This document shows, piece after piece, positions 45,389 to 54,378 of a stretch of 64,000 bases of DNA. The stretch is taken from contig DYFK01000017.1 in assembly GCA_020725265.1 (NCBI GenBank), positions 1-64,000 on the forward strand, written 5' to 3'. The DNA comes from Hydrogenophilus sp. (GTDB lineage Bacteria > Pseudomonadota > Gammaproteobacteria > Burkholderiales > Thiobacillaceae). Numbering within the stretch: the first letter of the stretch is position 1; each line of letters begins with the position of its first letter. Below the pieces are notes generated by a model. It saw only the letters and a list, made by a program, of their open reading frames with translations, made no database searches and was not told where the DNA came from. The translations under genes were made by a program, and so were the position numbers.

Positions 45389-45442
45389 CCTTGCCTGCGT
45401 TCGGGACCGCGGTGTCCCGCCAGGACAACCCAGGCAAGGAGG
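45389..45442 (+). promoter_or_regulatory. Leader hairpin covering the ribosome site of the IPTL-CTERM gene
   Basis: CCTTGCCTG (45389-45397) pairs perfectly with CAGGCAAGG (45431-45439), enclosing a second stem GGGAC/GTCCC. The 3' arm runs into the Shine-Dalgarno AAGGAGG at 45436-45442, so folding would partly hide the ribosome site of the gene starting at 45447. A translational switch or mRNA-stability element is inferred. Confidence 0.5.
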
Positions 45443-45446
45443 CCAC

Positions 45447-46988
45447 ATGCGCGCGCGCGACCCGAATCCGATTTCCGTTTCCCATGACCATCGCGCGCCA
45501 CGCCCCCGGCGCGCGCGGCTGGCGCTGACATTGGCCCTGGCGCTGGCATCGCCGCTGGCGTCGGCGGCCTGGGGGACCGCCGGCATGGTCAGCGCGCTGC
45601 CACCCGGAGGCGCCCAGGACGATGTCGAGCTGGCCGGCAACGCCGCCGGCCAGGCCGTGGCGGTGTGGACCCAGTGGAACAGCGGCACCGGCGATTACGA
45701 TGTCTTCGCCAGCGTGCATCAGCCCGGTGGTGGCTGGTCCGCGCCGGTTTTGATCGAGGCCGATCCGGCCCACGCGGTCTATCCCCATGTCGCCATCGAC
45801 GCCGCCGGCAACGCCATCGCGGTGTGGGCGCAGAATGGCCTGATTCACGCCAACCGCTATGCCGCCGGCTCCGGCTGGAGCGGCGCCGCGCCGATCCATG
45901 CCAGCGTTTTACCCGGCGAACATCCACGCGTGACCATGGATGGCGCCGGCAACGCCTTCGTGGTCTGGCATGAATACAACGCGCCGACCGTGCGCGACAT
46001 CCGGGCCAATCGTTACGATGTCGGGACCGATGCCTGGGGCGTGGCGCAGACCATCGAGGCCGGCGCCGGAGATGCCAGGATGCCGAGCGTGGCCGCCGAT
46101 CCGGCCGGCAACGCCGTGGCCGCGTGGATGCAGATGAATGCTGGCGTGTACAGCGTGTACGCCAACCGCTATCTGGCCGGTTCCGGCTGGGGAAGTCCGG
46201 TGCTGATCGAGTCCGACGACGCCGGCGATGCCCAGCCACCGGATGTCGGCATGGACGCCGCCGGCAACGCCATCGTGGTCTGGGTGCAAAACGATGGCGG
46301 GTCATCCAGTAATGTCAACGCCTACGCCAACCACTATCAGTTGGCTGGGGACACCTGGGGCGCGCGGATTTCTCTCGAAATCGTCCCCGACCAATCCCGC
46401 TATCCGCGCGTCGCCGTCAACCCTGCCGGCCAGGCTGTCGCCACCTGGGTGCAGCTGGGCTCGCCGCAGAACATCCTGGCCAACGTGTACCAGCCTGGTA
46501 CCGGTTGGGGAGGCGCGGTATTGGTGGAAAACGACAACTTCAACAATGCTTTCGATCCGCGCGTGGCGATCAACGCGGACGGCGATGCCGTGGTGGTCTG
46601 GGAGCAGCTATCGGGCGGACCGGACTATTACGTTTGGGCCAACCGCTATCTGGCGGGTAGCGGCTGGGCCGGGCCGGAACGGGTGGATCCGGACAACACC
46701 CCGGTGCAGGATTCCGTGCCCTCGGTCAGTTTGGGCGCCGACGGCAATGCCCTGGTGGTCTGGCACCGTTCGGTGGGTGTCTGGCCGAACAGCGATTACA
46801 CCATCTGGAGCAACGCGTTCTCCGATACCGGGGCGGGTGGAGGTGGAGGAGGTGGTGGTGGCGCGCCGGGGCCGGGCGCCGGCACGCCGCAACCGGTTCC
46901 CACCCTGGGCGCCTGGGGGCTGATGGGCCTGAGTCTTGCCCTCGGCATGCTCGGTGCCCGGCGCGCGCGCCGGCGGCGGGCCGGGTGA
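45447..46988 (+). CDS. Secreted repeat protein with IPTL-CTERM sorting signal
   Basis: A 513-residue protein with a long basic signal peptide ending LASPLASAA. The mature part has about eight beta-propeller-like repeats, each with an A(A/D)GNA(I/V)VVW core and an ANRYLAGSGWG segment. A poly-Gly linker (about nine Gly) is followed by a C-terminal IPTL-CTERM signal: VPTLGAWG, hydrophobic helix, ARRARRRR. Such signals mark export and processing at the envelope by an exosortase-like system, not found in this window. The start has a strong AAGGAGG ribosome site. Confidence 0.85.
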   Translation: MRARDPNPISVSHDHRAPRPRRARLALTLALALASPLASAAWGTAGMVSALPPGGAQDDVELAGNAAGQAVAVWTQWNSGTGDYDVFASVHQPGGGWSAPVLIEADPAHAVYPHVAIDAAGNAIAVWAQNGLIHANRYAAGSGWSGAAPIHASVLPGEHPRVTMDGAGNAFVVWHEYNAPTVRDIRANRYDVGTDAWGVAQTIEAGAGDARMPSVAADPAGNAVAAWMQMNAGVYSVYANRYLAGSGWGSPVLIESDDAGDAQPPDVGMDAAGNAIVVWVQNDGGSSSNVNAYANHYQLAGDTWGARISLEIVPDQSRYPRVAVNPAGQAVATWVQLGSPQNILANVYQPGTGWGGAVLVENDNFNNAFDPRVAINADGDAVVVWEQLSGGPDYYVWANRYLAGSGWAGPERVDPDNTPVQDSVPSVSLGADGNALVVWHRSVGVWPNSDYTIWSNAFSDTGAGGGGGGGGGAPGPGAGTPQPVPTLGAWGLMGLSLALGMLGARRARRRRAG

Positions 46989-47082
46989 TTTCGCGTGATG
47001 CCATTGTCCACGGGGATGGCCGCCGCGCATGCGGGGCATCTTGTGTTCAAACAGCAACCCGACACCAAGGAAAGGAAACATC

Positions 47083-47967
47083 ATGAATAACCGTCAAATC
47101 GCCTTGGCCGGTCTGGTCCTGGCCACCACCCTTGCCCTGCCCGCGCAAGCCGCCCTCATCGACCGCGGCGGTGGTCTGATCTATGACGACGTGCTCAACA
47201 TCACCTGGCTGCAGGACGCCAACTACGCCAAGACCAGCGGCTATGACGCCAGTGGCAAGATGAATTGGCAGGACGCCGTCGCATGGGCGGCCAACCTCAC
47301 CTACTACGACAGCGTACGCGGCGTGACGTATGACGACTGGCGCCTGCCCACCATGGTCAATACCGGCTCCGTGACCTGCGACTTTGCTTACTCCGGCACG
47401 GACTGCGGCTACAACGTGCAGACCTACGATGCCGTGACCAACAAGTTGTTTAGCGAGATGGCGTACATGTACTACGTCAATCTGGGCTTGAAGGCGGAAT
47501 TCAACCCCGATGGCAGCCAGAACCTCATCGACTGGGGCATCCATGGCGACGGGACCAAGTGGGGTCAAAACGATGTCGGTCCCATCAGGAATCTTCAGTC
47601 CCTTTTTTACTGGACAGATTTGAACTACCAAGCGAATAGCATCTTCGCGTGGTACTTCGCCACCTGGAGCGGCGGCCAGAACTACAGCGACAAGAGCAGC
47701 GAATACTACGCGTGGGCGGTTCGTCCCGGCGATGTCATTGGTCGGCCAGTGGCAGTCCCGGAGCCGCAAACCCTGGCATTGATGCTGCTGGGGCTGACCG
47801 GCCTGGCGGCAGCGCGGCGCCGGGGGTGGTTCGCTTCCTTGCGCGTTTCGTTCCTTGCTTTCCGGGGCGGGACGCGGTCCGCGCTTGATGGTCGCGGCCA
47901 ATACGGTTGGGCGAGGACACCGACAGGCGCTCCGGCGCAAAGCCCGGACCAGGCGGGATTCGTGTGA
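47083..47967 (+). CDS. PEP-CTERM protein with DUF1566-like domain and a C-terminal extension
   Basis: A 294-residue secreted protein. Signal peptide MNNRQIALAGLVLATTLALPAQA is followed by a domain rich in Trp/Tyr (DDVLNITWLQDANYAKTSGY, YDDWRLPT, YYAWAVRPGD), typical of DUF1566/Lcl-type domains. The sorting signal is VPEPQTLALMLLGLTGLAAARRR at about 225-247. PEP-CTERM proteins normally stop just after the basic cluster; here 47 more residues follow. A lost stop or frameshift near the 3' end is possible. The start is chosen at ATG 47083 with AAGGAAAGGA upstream. Confidence 0.82.
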   Translation: MNNRQIALAGLVLATTLALPAQAALIDRGGGLIYDDVLNITWLQDANYAKTSGYDASGKMNWQDAVAWAANLTYYDSVRGVTYDDWRLPTMVNTGSVTCDFAYSGTDCGYNVQTYDAVTNKLFSEMAYMYYVNLGLKAEFNPDGSQNLIDWGIHGDGTKWGQNDVGPIRNLQSLFYWTDLNYQANSIFAWYFATWSGGQNYSDKSSEYYAWAVRPGDVIGRPVAVPEPQTLALMLLGLTGLAAARRRGWFASLRVSFLAFRGGTRSALDGRGQYGWARTPTGAPAQSPDQAGFV

Positions 47968-48060
47968 CGTCGGTACGCGGAAATCAACCCGCCTGGCGCG
48001 GACCCAATCAGCCGGGTGACCATGCCGGCATCCGCCCGCGCCGGGGCGCGGGGTGTGGCG

Positions 48061-48588
48061 TCATTTCTTGAAGGACTTGACCAGCGGCGCGTCGAATTTG
48101 ACCGACGCGGTGGTGCCCTGGCCGTCATCTTTCAGGCTCCAGCTTCCGGCCAGGCGTTTCGGGTCGTCCACGGTCAGCTTCATGGTGTCCGGCTTGACCA
48201 CGCCGGAATGCTGTTTGCGCTGGCCGTCGGCGACGATCCAGTAGCCCAGGCGCGGGCCGCCCTCGAAATTGACGGTGGCGCCGGCGCCGAGATCCCAGGT
48301 CGCGCAGGACAACGAATCGCAGGCGCGGATTGCCGCGGTCAGGTCGACTTCCGACAGGATCAACTGACGGATGGGGCGGCCGCTGAAGTCCGGACCGGAT
48401 ACGAGAAAGGCATGCTTGGGGGTGATCGTGACGGCGCCGGATTTGAACTGGTGGCCGAGCGTGCCGCTGGCTTCGCCGGCAACGCCCTGGCCGGCAAAGC
48501 CCAGCGTGACCACCGCCAGCAGGGGTAGGAGGGGTAGGAATCGGCGGCGCGTGGCGGGCGCGTGGGGGGCGGATTTCGGAAGATCCAT
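48061..48588 (-). CDS. Exported hypothetical protein
   Basis: A 175-residue protein with a long signal peptide (RRRFLPLLPLLAVVTLGFAGQGVAG) and an AGGAG ribosome site. The mature part alternates beta-strand-like segments (GAVTITPKHAFLVSG, RQLILSEVDLTAAI, PRLGYWIVADG, GSWSLKDD, ASVKFDAPLV) and contains two Cys (CDSLSC) that could form a disulfide. No family was recognised. It is divergent from the MMPL transporter across a 180-bp gap; a shared envelope role is only a guess. Confidence 0.7.
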   Translation of the reverse strand: MDLPKSAPHAPATRRRFLPLLPLLAVVTLGFAGQGVAGEASGTLGHQFKSGAVTITPKHAFLVSGPDFSGRPIRQLILSEVDLTAAIRACDSLSCATWDLGAGATVNFEGGPRLGYWIVADGQRKQHSGVVKPDTMKLTVDDPKRLAGSWSLKDDGQGTTASVKFDAPLVKSFKK

Positions 48589-48646
48589 GGTTGCTCCTGG
48601 TGGCGGGGAGGGAAGCGACTGGATACCGGATTCGGCGGCGCTCCGC

Positions 48647-48666
48647 CACCCCCGTTCGCGGGGGTG
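48647..48666. repeat. Hairpin with TTCG tetraloop in the divergent gap
   Basis: CACCCCCG, loop TTCG, CGGGGGTG forms a perfect 8-bp stem in the gap between the divergent genes at 48588 and 48769. No T-run follows. It would be part of one of the two leaders and may stabilise or regulate it. The rest of the 48589-48768 gap shows no gene. Confidence 0.5.
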
Positions 48667-48768
48667 CCAGCCGGTCCGGAGGCGATGTCCCGGCGATCCC
48701 GCGTGTCGAATACATCCCGGTCCGGATTCTGGGTTAACCTCTAAGGCTGCCCACGCATCCCTGTTCGC

Positions 48769-51075
48769 ATGTTTTCCTCGCTCTCCGAATCGATTGGCGG
48801 CCGCCCCTGGCTGACCCTGCTGTTCGGTGTCCTGCTGGTCGTCCTTGGCGCGTCCTACAGCCACGACGTCATGCGCCATCTGACGCTGGCGCCCGGTTGG
48901 GACGTGCCGGGCAGCGGCTCGGCCGAGTCGTTGCGCCTGGTCCGGGACAAGCTCGGGCGCGACGAGACGCCGGTGATCCTGATGTTCCGCGCGCGTTCCG
49001 CGAGTGTCGGCGACGTCGACAGTCCGGCTTTCCGCGACGCGGTCGAGGCGGTGCTGGCCGGCATCGCCAGCAATCCGGAAGTGCATGGCGTCACCAGCTA
49101 TCACACCAGCGGCGACGCGAGCATGCGTTCGCGCGACGGCAGCCTGAGCTACGCGGTGGCGCGCCTTGCGCGCGACGACGACGAGGGCGTGTCGGCGTTC
49201 CAGCGGCTGCGCGAACAGATCGACAGCGACCGGCTGGAAGTGCTGCTGGGCGGCGAGCTGGCCACCTACGTCGACATCCGCGAGCAACTGGCGCGCGACA
49301 TCTGGCGCGCCGAGGTCGCCAGTTTCGTCGCGCTCGCCTTTCTGCTGGTCTGGGTGTTCGGTTCGCCGGTCGCGGCCATGCTGCCGCTGGTGGTGGGCGG
49401 CGTCACCATCACGCTGTCGGTGGCGCTGCTCAAGCTGTTCACGCAGTTCGTCGACATCAGCGTCTATGCCGCCAACGTGGTGTCCATGCTCGGCCTGGGG
49501 CTGGCGATCGATTACGCGTTGTTCATCGTCTCCCGCTTCCGCGAGGAACTGGCGGCGCGCGGCGACGTCCGCGCGAGCCTGGCGCGGACGCTGTGCACCG
49601 CCGGCCGCACCGTCGTGTTCAGCGGCCTGACCGTGGCCGCCAGTCTGTTCTGCCTGCTTCTGCTGCCGCAGCGCTTTTTCCAGAACATGGGCCTGGCCGG
49701 CGGCATTTCCGTGGCCGCCGCCATGCTCACCTCGGTGTTGTTGCTGCCGGCCCTGCTGGCGCTGCTTGGCCAGCGCGTCAACAGCCTGACGCCGGCCTTC
49801 CTGAAGCGCCGACTGACGCGCGCCAACGGCAGCCGGCGCTGGTTCCTGTTCAGCCATTTCGTGATGCGCCGGGCCTGGCTGGTGCTGATCGGCACGCTGA
49901 TGGTGCTGCTGGCCATGGGCAGCCCGGTGCTGGACATGGAAATCGGCCCGGCCGACAGCAAGTCGTTGCCGGTGACCGCCGAAAGCCGGCAGGTCCAGGA
50001 AATGCTCGACCGGCGTTTCGCGCATGCCGACCTGAGCCCGCTGATCCTGGCCATCCAGACCCGCGGCGATGCCCACGGCGAGGCCGCGCTCGCCGGTCTC
50101 GACCAACTGACCACGCGATTGCGCGGGTTGCCGGGCGTGCTCGACGTCAAGGGACTGGTCAGCGTCGATCCCGGGCTGGAGCTGGCCGATTACCAGTTGC
50201 TGTACCAGTATCCGGACCAGTTTCCGCTGGCCGCCGAAACCCTGGCCCATTACGCGCGCGGCGACCATACCCTGATCCAGCTCGAATACGACGCTCCACC
50301 AACCTCCGAAGCCGCGCGCGAGCTGGTCGAGGAGATTCGCGCGCTGCCGTTGCCGGACGGCGTGATGTCGATACAGGTGGGCGGTTTCCCCGCCTTCCAC
50401 CTCGATTACCTGGAATCCCTGGCCGCCTGGGTGCCGTGGACCATCGCCGCCATCATCACGGTGATCTGCGTGTTGCTGTTCTTCATGCTCGGCAGCGTGC
50501 TGATTCCGATCAAGGCAGTGCTCACCAATCTGCTGTCGCTGTCCGCGACCTTCGGCGCGCTGGTGTGGATCTTCCAGGACGGCAATCTGGCCGGTTGGCT
50601 GGATTTCACGCCGCAGGGCAGCATGGACGGCACCATCCTGGTGCTGATCTTCGCCGCCGCCTTCGGCCTGTCGATCGATTACGAGGTGTTCCTGCTGTCG
50701 CGGGTCAAGGAAATGTGCCAGCACACCCGCGACAACATGGTTTCGGTGGCCACCGGCATCCAGCGCAGCGGGCCGATCATCACCAGCGCCGCCTTGCTGA
50801 TCGGCATCGTGCTGGGCGCCTTCGCGATGGGCGAGGTGGTATTCATGAAGGCGATGGGCCTGGGCCTGCTGCTGTCGGTGCTGGTCGACGCCACCCTGGT
50901 GCGGATGTTGCTGGTGCCGGCCAGCCTGCGCCTCCTCGGTCGTTTGAACTGGTGGGCGCCGGCGCCGCTGACGCGTCTCTACCGGCGCTTCAATCTGGGC
51001 GAGAATCCGGCCGAGCCCGGAGCCGATGAGTCGTTGGCGGTCCGGAATGTCCGTTCCCGCGAGGAGATTCGATGA
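48769..51075 (+). CDS. MMPL/RND-family membrane exporter
   Basis: A 768-residue transporter with two repeats of one helix, a large periplasmic loop and a five-helix block. The hallmark proton-relay motifs are GLGLAIDYALFIVSRFREE in the first half and GLSIDYEVFLLSR in the second. The YdfJ/MmpL type usually exports lipids or hydrophobic compounds. The next gene, a periplasmic protein, overlaps its stop (ATGA), so they probably act together. The substrate is unknown. Confidence 0.88.
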   Translation: MFSSLSESIGGRPWLTLLFGVLLVVLGASYSHDVMRHLTLAPGWDVPGSGSAESLRLVRDKLGRDETPVILMFRARSASVGDVDSPAFRDAVEAVLAGIASNPEVHGVTSYHTSGDASMRSRDGSLSYAVARLARDDDEGVSAFQRLREQIDSDRLEVLLGGELATYVDIREQLARDIWRAEVASFVALAFLLVWVFGSPVAAMLPLVVGGVTITLSVALLKLFTQFVDISVYAANVVSMLGLGLAIDYALFIVSRFREELAARGDVRASLARTLCTAGRTVVFSGLTVAASLFCLLLLPQRFFQNMGLAGGISVAAAMLTSVLLLPALLALLGQRVNSLTPAFLKRRLTRANGSRRWFLFSHFVMRRAWLVLIGTLMVLLAMGSPVLDMEIGPADSKSLPVTAESRQVQEMLDRRFAHADLSPLILAIQTRGDAHGEAALAGLDQLTTRLRGLPGVLDVKGLVSVDPGLELADYQLLYQYPDQFPLAAETLAHYARGDHTLIQLEYDAPPTSEAARELVEEIRALPLPDGVMSIQVGGFPAFHLDYLESLAAWVPWTIAAIITVICVLLFFMLGSVLIPIKAVLTNLLSLSATFGALVWIFQDGNLAGWLDFTPQGSMDGTILVLIFAAAFGLSIDYEVFLLSRVKEMCQHTRDNMVSVATGIQRSGPIITSAALLIGIVLGAFAMGEVVFMKAMGLGLLLSVLVDATLVRMLLVPASLRLLGRLNWWAPAPLTRLYRRFNLGENPAEPGADESLAVRNVRSREEIR

Positions 51076-51845
51076 AGCGCTTGAAACCGACCCTGATCCT
51101 GCTCGGCCTGGCCATGGCCGCGCCGGCTGCCGCCGATCTTGCCCTGATGGGCCGCAGCACCGTGGTGGCGATGGGCATGCAGGGCGTTGGCCAGGAAGGG
51201 CTCTGGCTGAGCGGCACCAGCCTGCGCCGCGACCTGATCGATCGGGGCAAGGCCTATACCCACCTGTATGACCTGAAGACGCGCGAGATCGCGATCATCG
51301 ATCACTCCCTGCGCCAGGCCCAGGTCTACACCATGAGCGTGCTCAACAAGGAGGCCGACGCCCGCGTCGCCAGCAAGGACGTCAAGCTGGAACTGGTGGC
51401 CACCGGGCGCAAGCAGGCATTGCAGGACTGGAACTGCATCGAGCACCGGCTCAACTTCACGATGCCGGCGGAAGTCGGCGGCGAGAAGCTGGCGTTCGAG
51501 CTCGACGGCCACATCTGGCTGGCGCGCGGTACGCCGCAGCAGAAGGAGACCACGCACTTCGTCAAGGCCGCCGCCGATCCCAACTTCTTTCTCGGCATCC
51601 CGGCGCTGGCGAAAAGCTCGCCGGCGCAGGCGCGTGGCATCAGCGAGGCGATCCGGCGGATTTCGCCGATGGGTCTGGTCTGCGCGATCGACGTCGATAC
51701 CCGTTATCAGGGCAGCGGCCGCCTGGCCGAACTGTCGCGCAAGCTGGCCAGCCGGGTCAGCGTCACTTACGAGCGTTACAGCACCGACAATATTCCCGGT
51801 GATGTTTTCGATGTGCCCAAGGGTTATCGGGTGATCAAGCAGTAA
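51072..51845 (+). CDS. Periplasmic hypothetical protein coupled to the MMPL transporter
   Basis: A 257-residue protein with a signal peptide (MKRLKPTLILLGLAMAAPAAA) and a GAGGAG ribosome site inside the transporter's 3' end. The mature part resembles DUF4412-type or lipoprotein-carrier-like beta proteins (KAYTHLYDLKTREIAIIDHSLRQAQVYTM, then VTYERYSTDNIPGDVFDVPKGYRV). Two Cys (WNCIEH and LVCAID) may pair. A periplasmic partner or lipid chaperone for the exporter is inferred. Confidence 0.75.
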   Translation: MKRLKPTLILLGLAMAAPAAADLALMGRSTVVAMGMQGVGQEGLWLSGTSLRRDLIDRGKAYTHLYDLKTREIAIIDHSLRQAQVYTMSVLNKEADARVASKDVKLELVATGRKQALQDWNCIEHRLNFTMPAEVGGEKLAFELDGHIWLARGTPQQKETTHFVKAAADPNFFLGIPALAKSSPAQARGISEAIRRISPMGLVCAIDVDTRYQGSGRLAELSRKLASRVSVTYERYSTDNIPGDVFDVPKGYRVIKQ

Positions 51846-51852
51846 CCGGGTT

Positions 51853-52509
51853 TCAATCCGGCAGCAGGCTGTCGAACAGGCGGTCGAGCTGGCCGGTGTC
51901 GCGGGCACGCAAGTCCTGGATGGCGGCGCGCATGCGCGCGTCGTCGCGCGCGCGGGCGAGGTCGATCAGCAACGCTGACCAGGCGCTGGCCAGATCGGGA
52001 TCGATCCGGCGCGCCTCGCGCAGGGCCTCGACGACGCCGCGCTGGCCCTTGATCCGGTAATAGGTCTGGCCGAGGTTGCGCCAGGCCGGCAGGTAGTCGG
52101 GGTCGCTTCTGACCGCCTGGCGCCAGGCGAGCAGGGCGTCGCGGTGCCGACCCAGACGGTGGTAGGCATCGCCCAGGTTGTTGCCGGCGCGCGCGTCACC
52201 GGGGTCGAGCGCGAGCGCGCGTTCATAGGCGGCGGCGGCCTCGGCCGGCCGGTCGAGCGCGGACTGGGCGCGACCGAGCACGAACCAGGCGAAGGCGTCG
52301 CCGGCCTCGGCGCCGGTCCAGCGCCGCCCGAGTTCGAGCAGCGCCAGCCAGTCGCCACGTTTTTCCAGGGTTTTTGCTTCGTTCAGCCAGGCGCGCTGGC
52401 CGGTCTGGACGCTGGCGGTCGCCGGCGCCGCGCACAGCAGCGCCAGGCACAGCGGCGCCAGGCGCTGAAACAGGCGCTTATTTGCCGCGCGCCTGTTCGA
52501 GCAGGGCAT
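51853..52509 (-). CDS. Exported tetratricopeptide-repeat protein
   Basis: A 218-residue protein with a signal peptide (FQRLAPLCLALLCAAPATAS) and four or more TPR units (FAWFVLGRAQSALDRPAEAAAAYERALALDP; AGNNLGDAYHRLGRHRDALLAWRQAVRSDP; LPAWRNLGQTYY). TPRs mediate protein contacts; the partner is unknown. The start lies inside the 3' end of the upstream coiled-coil gene (32-base overlap); only CTG codons are available further in. Confidence 0.8.
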   Translation of the reverse strand: MPCSNRRAANKRLFQRLAPLCLALLCAAPATASVQTGQRAWLNEAKTLEKRGDWLALLELGRRWTGAEAGDAFAWFVLGRAQSALDRPAEAAAAYERALALDPGDARAGNNLGDAYHRLGRHRDALLAWRQAVRSDPDYLPAWRNLGQTYYRIKGQRGVVEALREARRIDPDLASAWSALLIDLARARDDARMRAAIQDLRARDTGQLDRLFDSLLPD

Positions 52510-52945
52510 TGGAGTCGTTCAACAGCTTTTCCAGATCGCGGTCGAGGGCGAGCCGGCGCTCGCGCCGTTCCTCGGCGGCGGCGTCGTCGGTCTTGCCGGC
52601 GGCGGCGCGCTCGGCCTGATCGATCCGGTCGACTTCCTCGCGCAATTCGGTCTTGCGCTTTTCCAGTTCGCCGAGTCGCTTGACGATACCGGCGTCCAGG
52701 TGCTGGGCGCCGTCGCGCGCGGTCTTGTAGGCTTCGCCGAGCTTTTCCAGGGCGGCGTCGTACTTGCCGGCGTCGAATTTTTCCTTTTCCGACCTGGCCA
52801 GTTCGCCGACCGACACGGCGACGTCCTTCATCTGGCCGAACACCTTGCTGGACTGGGCTTTTTCCGCCTCGTCGCCGAAGAAGTAGTTGTAGGTGAGCAC
52901 GCCGACCACGAGCACGACGACGAGCTTGATGACGAATCCGATCAT
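52478..52945 (-). CDS. Membrane-anchored coiled-coil hypothetical protein
   Basis: A 155-residue protein with one N-terminal membrane helix (MIGFVIKLVVVLVVGVLTYNYFFG). A long, highly charged helical region rich in Glu, Lys, Arg and Ala follows (about 60-150), with heptad-like patterns indicating a coiled coil. No family was recognised. It lies between ffh and the TPR gene in the same direction; a ribosome site GGGGAAA precedes the ATG. Confidence 0.75.
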   Translation of the reverse strand: MIGFVIKLVVVLVVGVLTYNYFFGDEAEKAQSSKVFGQMKDVAVSVGELARSEKEKFDAGKYDAALEKLGEAYKTARDGAQHLDAGIVKRLGELEKRKTELREEVDRIDQAERAAAGKTDDAAAEERRERRLALDRDLEKLLNDSNALLEQARGK

Positions 52946-52974
52946 GGTGTTTCCCCGTATTCAAACCGCCAGGC

Positions 52975-54321
52975 CTACATGCCCGGCATCATGCCCTTCA
53001 TGCCGCGCATCATCTTGGCGAGGCCGCCCTTGCCCATCGATTTCATCATCTTCTGGGCCTGTTCGAACTGATTGAGCAGGCGGTTGACGTCCTGCACCTG
53101 GACGCCGGCGCCGGCGGCGATGCGGCGCTTGCGGCTGGCCTTGAGGATTTCCGGCTTGCGCCGTTCCAATGGCGTCATGGCGTTGATGATGCCCTCGATG
53201 CGGCGCATCTGCTGTTCGCCCTGGGCCAGTTCGCCGGCGCCGATCTTGCCGGCGCCGGGCAGCTTGTCGATCAGGCTGGACAGGCCGCCCATCTTCTTCA
53301 TCTGCTGCATCTGCGCCTTGAAGTCGTCGAGGTCGAAGCCCTTGCCGCTCTTCAGCTTCTGTACCGCCTTGAGCGCTTCCTCCTTGTCGACGCCGCGCTG
53401 GGCTTCCTCGATCAGCGACAGCACGTCGCCCATGCCGAGCACGCGGCTGGCCATGCGCTCGGGGTGGAAGATCTCGATGCCGGAGAGCTTCTCGCCGACG
53501 CCGACCAGCTTGATCGGCTTGCCGGTGATGTGGCGCACCGACAGCGCCGCGCCGCCGCGCGCGTCGCCATCCAGCTTGGTGAGGATGACGCCGGTGAGCG
53601 GCAGCGCGTCGTTGAACGCCTTGGCGGTGTTGACCGCGTCCTGGCCCTGCATGGCGTCGACCACGAACAGGGTTTCGATCGGCTTCAGCAGCGCGTGCAG
53701 ATCCTTGATCTCGTCCATCATCGCCGCGTCGACGTGCAGCCGGCCGGCGGTGTCGACGATCAGCACGTCGTACAGGTGCTTGCGGGCGTGGTCGAGCGCG
53801 GCGCGGGCGATGTCCGCCGGTTTCTGGTTGGCGCTCGACGGAAAGAAATCGACTTCGGCCTGGCCGGCGACGGTTTTCAACTGCTCGATGGCGGCCGGGC
53901 GGTAGACGTCGCAGCTCACCACCAGGATCTTCTTCTTGCCGGCGTCGCGGATCACCCGGCACAGCTTGCCGGTGGAAGTGGTCTTGCCGGCGCCCTGCAG
54001 GCCGGCCATCAGGAACACCGCCGGCGGTTGCGTGGCGAACGACAGCGGCGCCGCTTGCTCGCCCATCAGCGCGGTCAGCTCCCTGTGCACCACGCCGATC
54101 AGTTGCTGGCCCGGGGTCAGGCTTTGCAGCACTTCCTGGCCCATGGCCTTTTCCTTGACCCGGGCGATGAACTCGCGCACCACCGGCAAGGCAACGTCGG
54201 CCTCCAGCAAGGCGACGCGCACTTCGCGCAGGGCGTCCTGGACGTTGGCCTCGGTCAGGCGGCCCTGGCCGCGCAGGTTCTTGACGACACGGGAAAGGCG
54301 GTCGGTCAGGTTGTCGAACAT
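52975..54321 (-). CDS. ffh: Signal recognition particle GTPase Ffh
   Basis: The 448-residue SRP54 protein delivers ribosomes making membrane proteins to FtsY and the Sec translocon. N-domain at 1-90. G-domain P-loop GLQGAGKT (107-114), then VDTAGRLHVD, TKLDGDARGGAAL and GVGEKL. The C-terminal M-domain is Met-rich (QMQQMKKMGGL, MMRGMKGMMPGM) and contains the RNA-binding RRRIAAGAG-like segment (RKRRIAAGAGV). It is divergent from a CcsA-like gene across 57 bp, as in many gammaproteobacteria. Confidence 0.96.
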   Translation of the reverse strand: MFDNLTDRLSRVVKNLRGQGRLTEANVQDALREVRVALLEADVALPVVREFIARVKEKAMGQEVLQSLTPGQQLIGVVHRELTALMGEQAAPLSFATQPPAVFLMAGLQGAGKTTSTGKLCRVIRDAGKKKILVVSCDVYRPAAIEQLKTVAGQAEVDFFPSSANQKPADIARAALDHARKHLYDVLIVDTAGRLHVDAAMMDEIKDLHALLKPIETLFVVDAMQGQDAVNTAKAFNDALPLTGVILTKLDGDARGGAALSVRHITGKPIKLVGVGEKLSGIEIFHPERMASRVLGMGDVLSLIEEAQRGVDKEEALKAVQKLKSGKGFDLDDFKAQMQQMKKMGGLSSLIDKLPGAGKIGAGELAQGEQQMRRIEGIINAMTPLERRKPEILKASRKRRIAAGAGVQVQDVNRLLNQFEQAQKMMKSMGKGGLAKMMRGMKGMMPGM

Positions 54322-54378
54322 GATGGGGGAGGGGATGCGATAAACTCCCGAAGTCTAACAAACCCGCCGCCGCCGACC

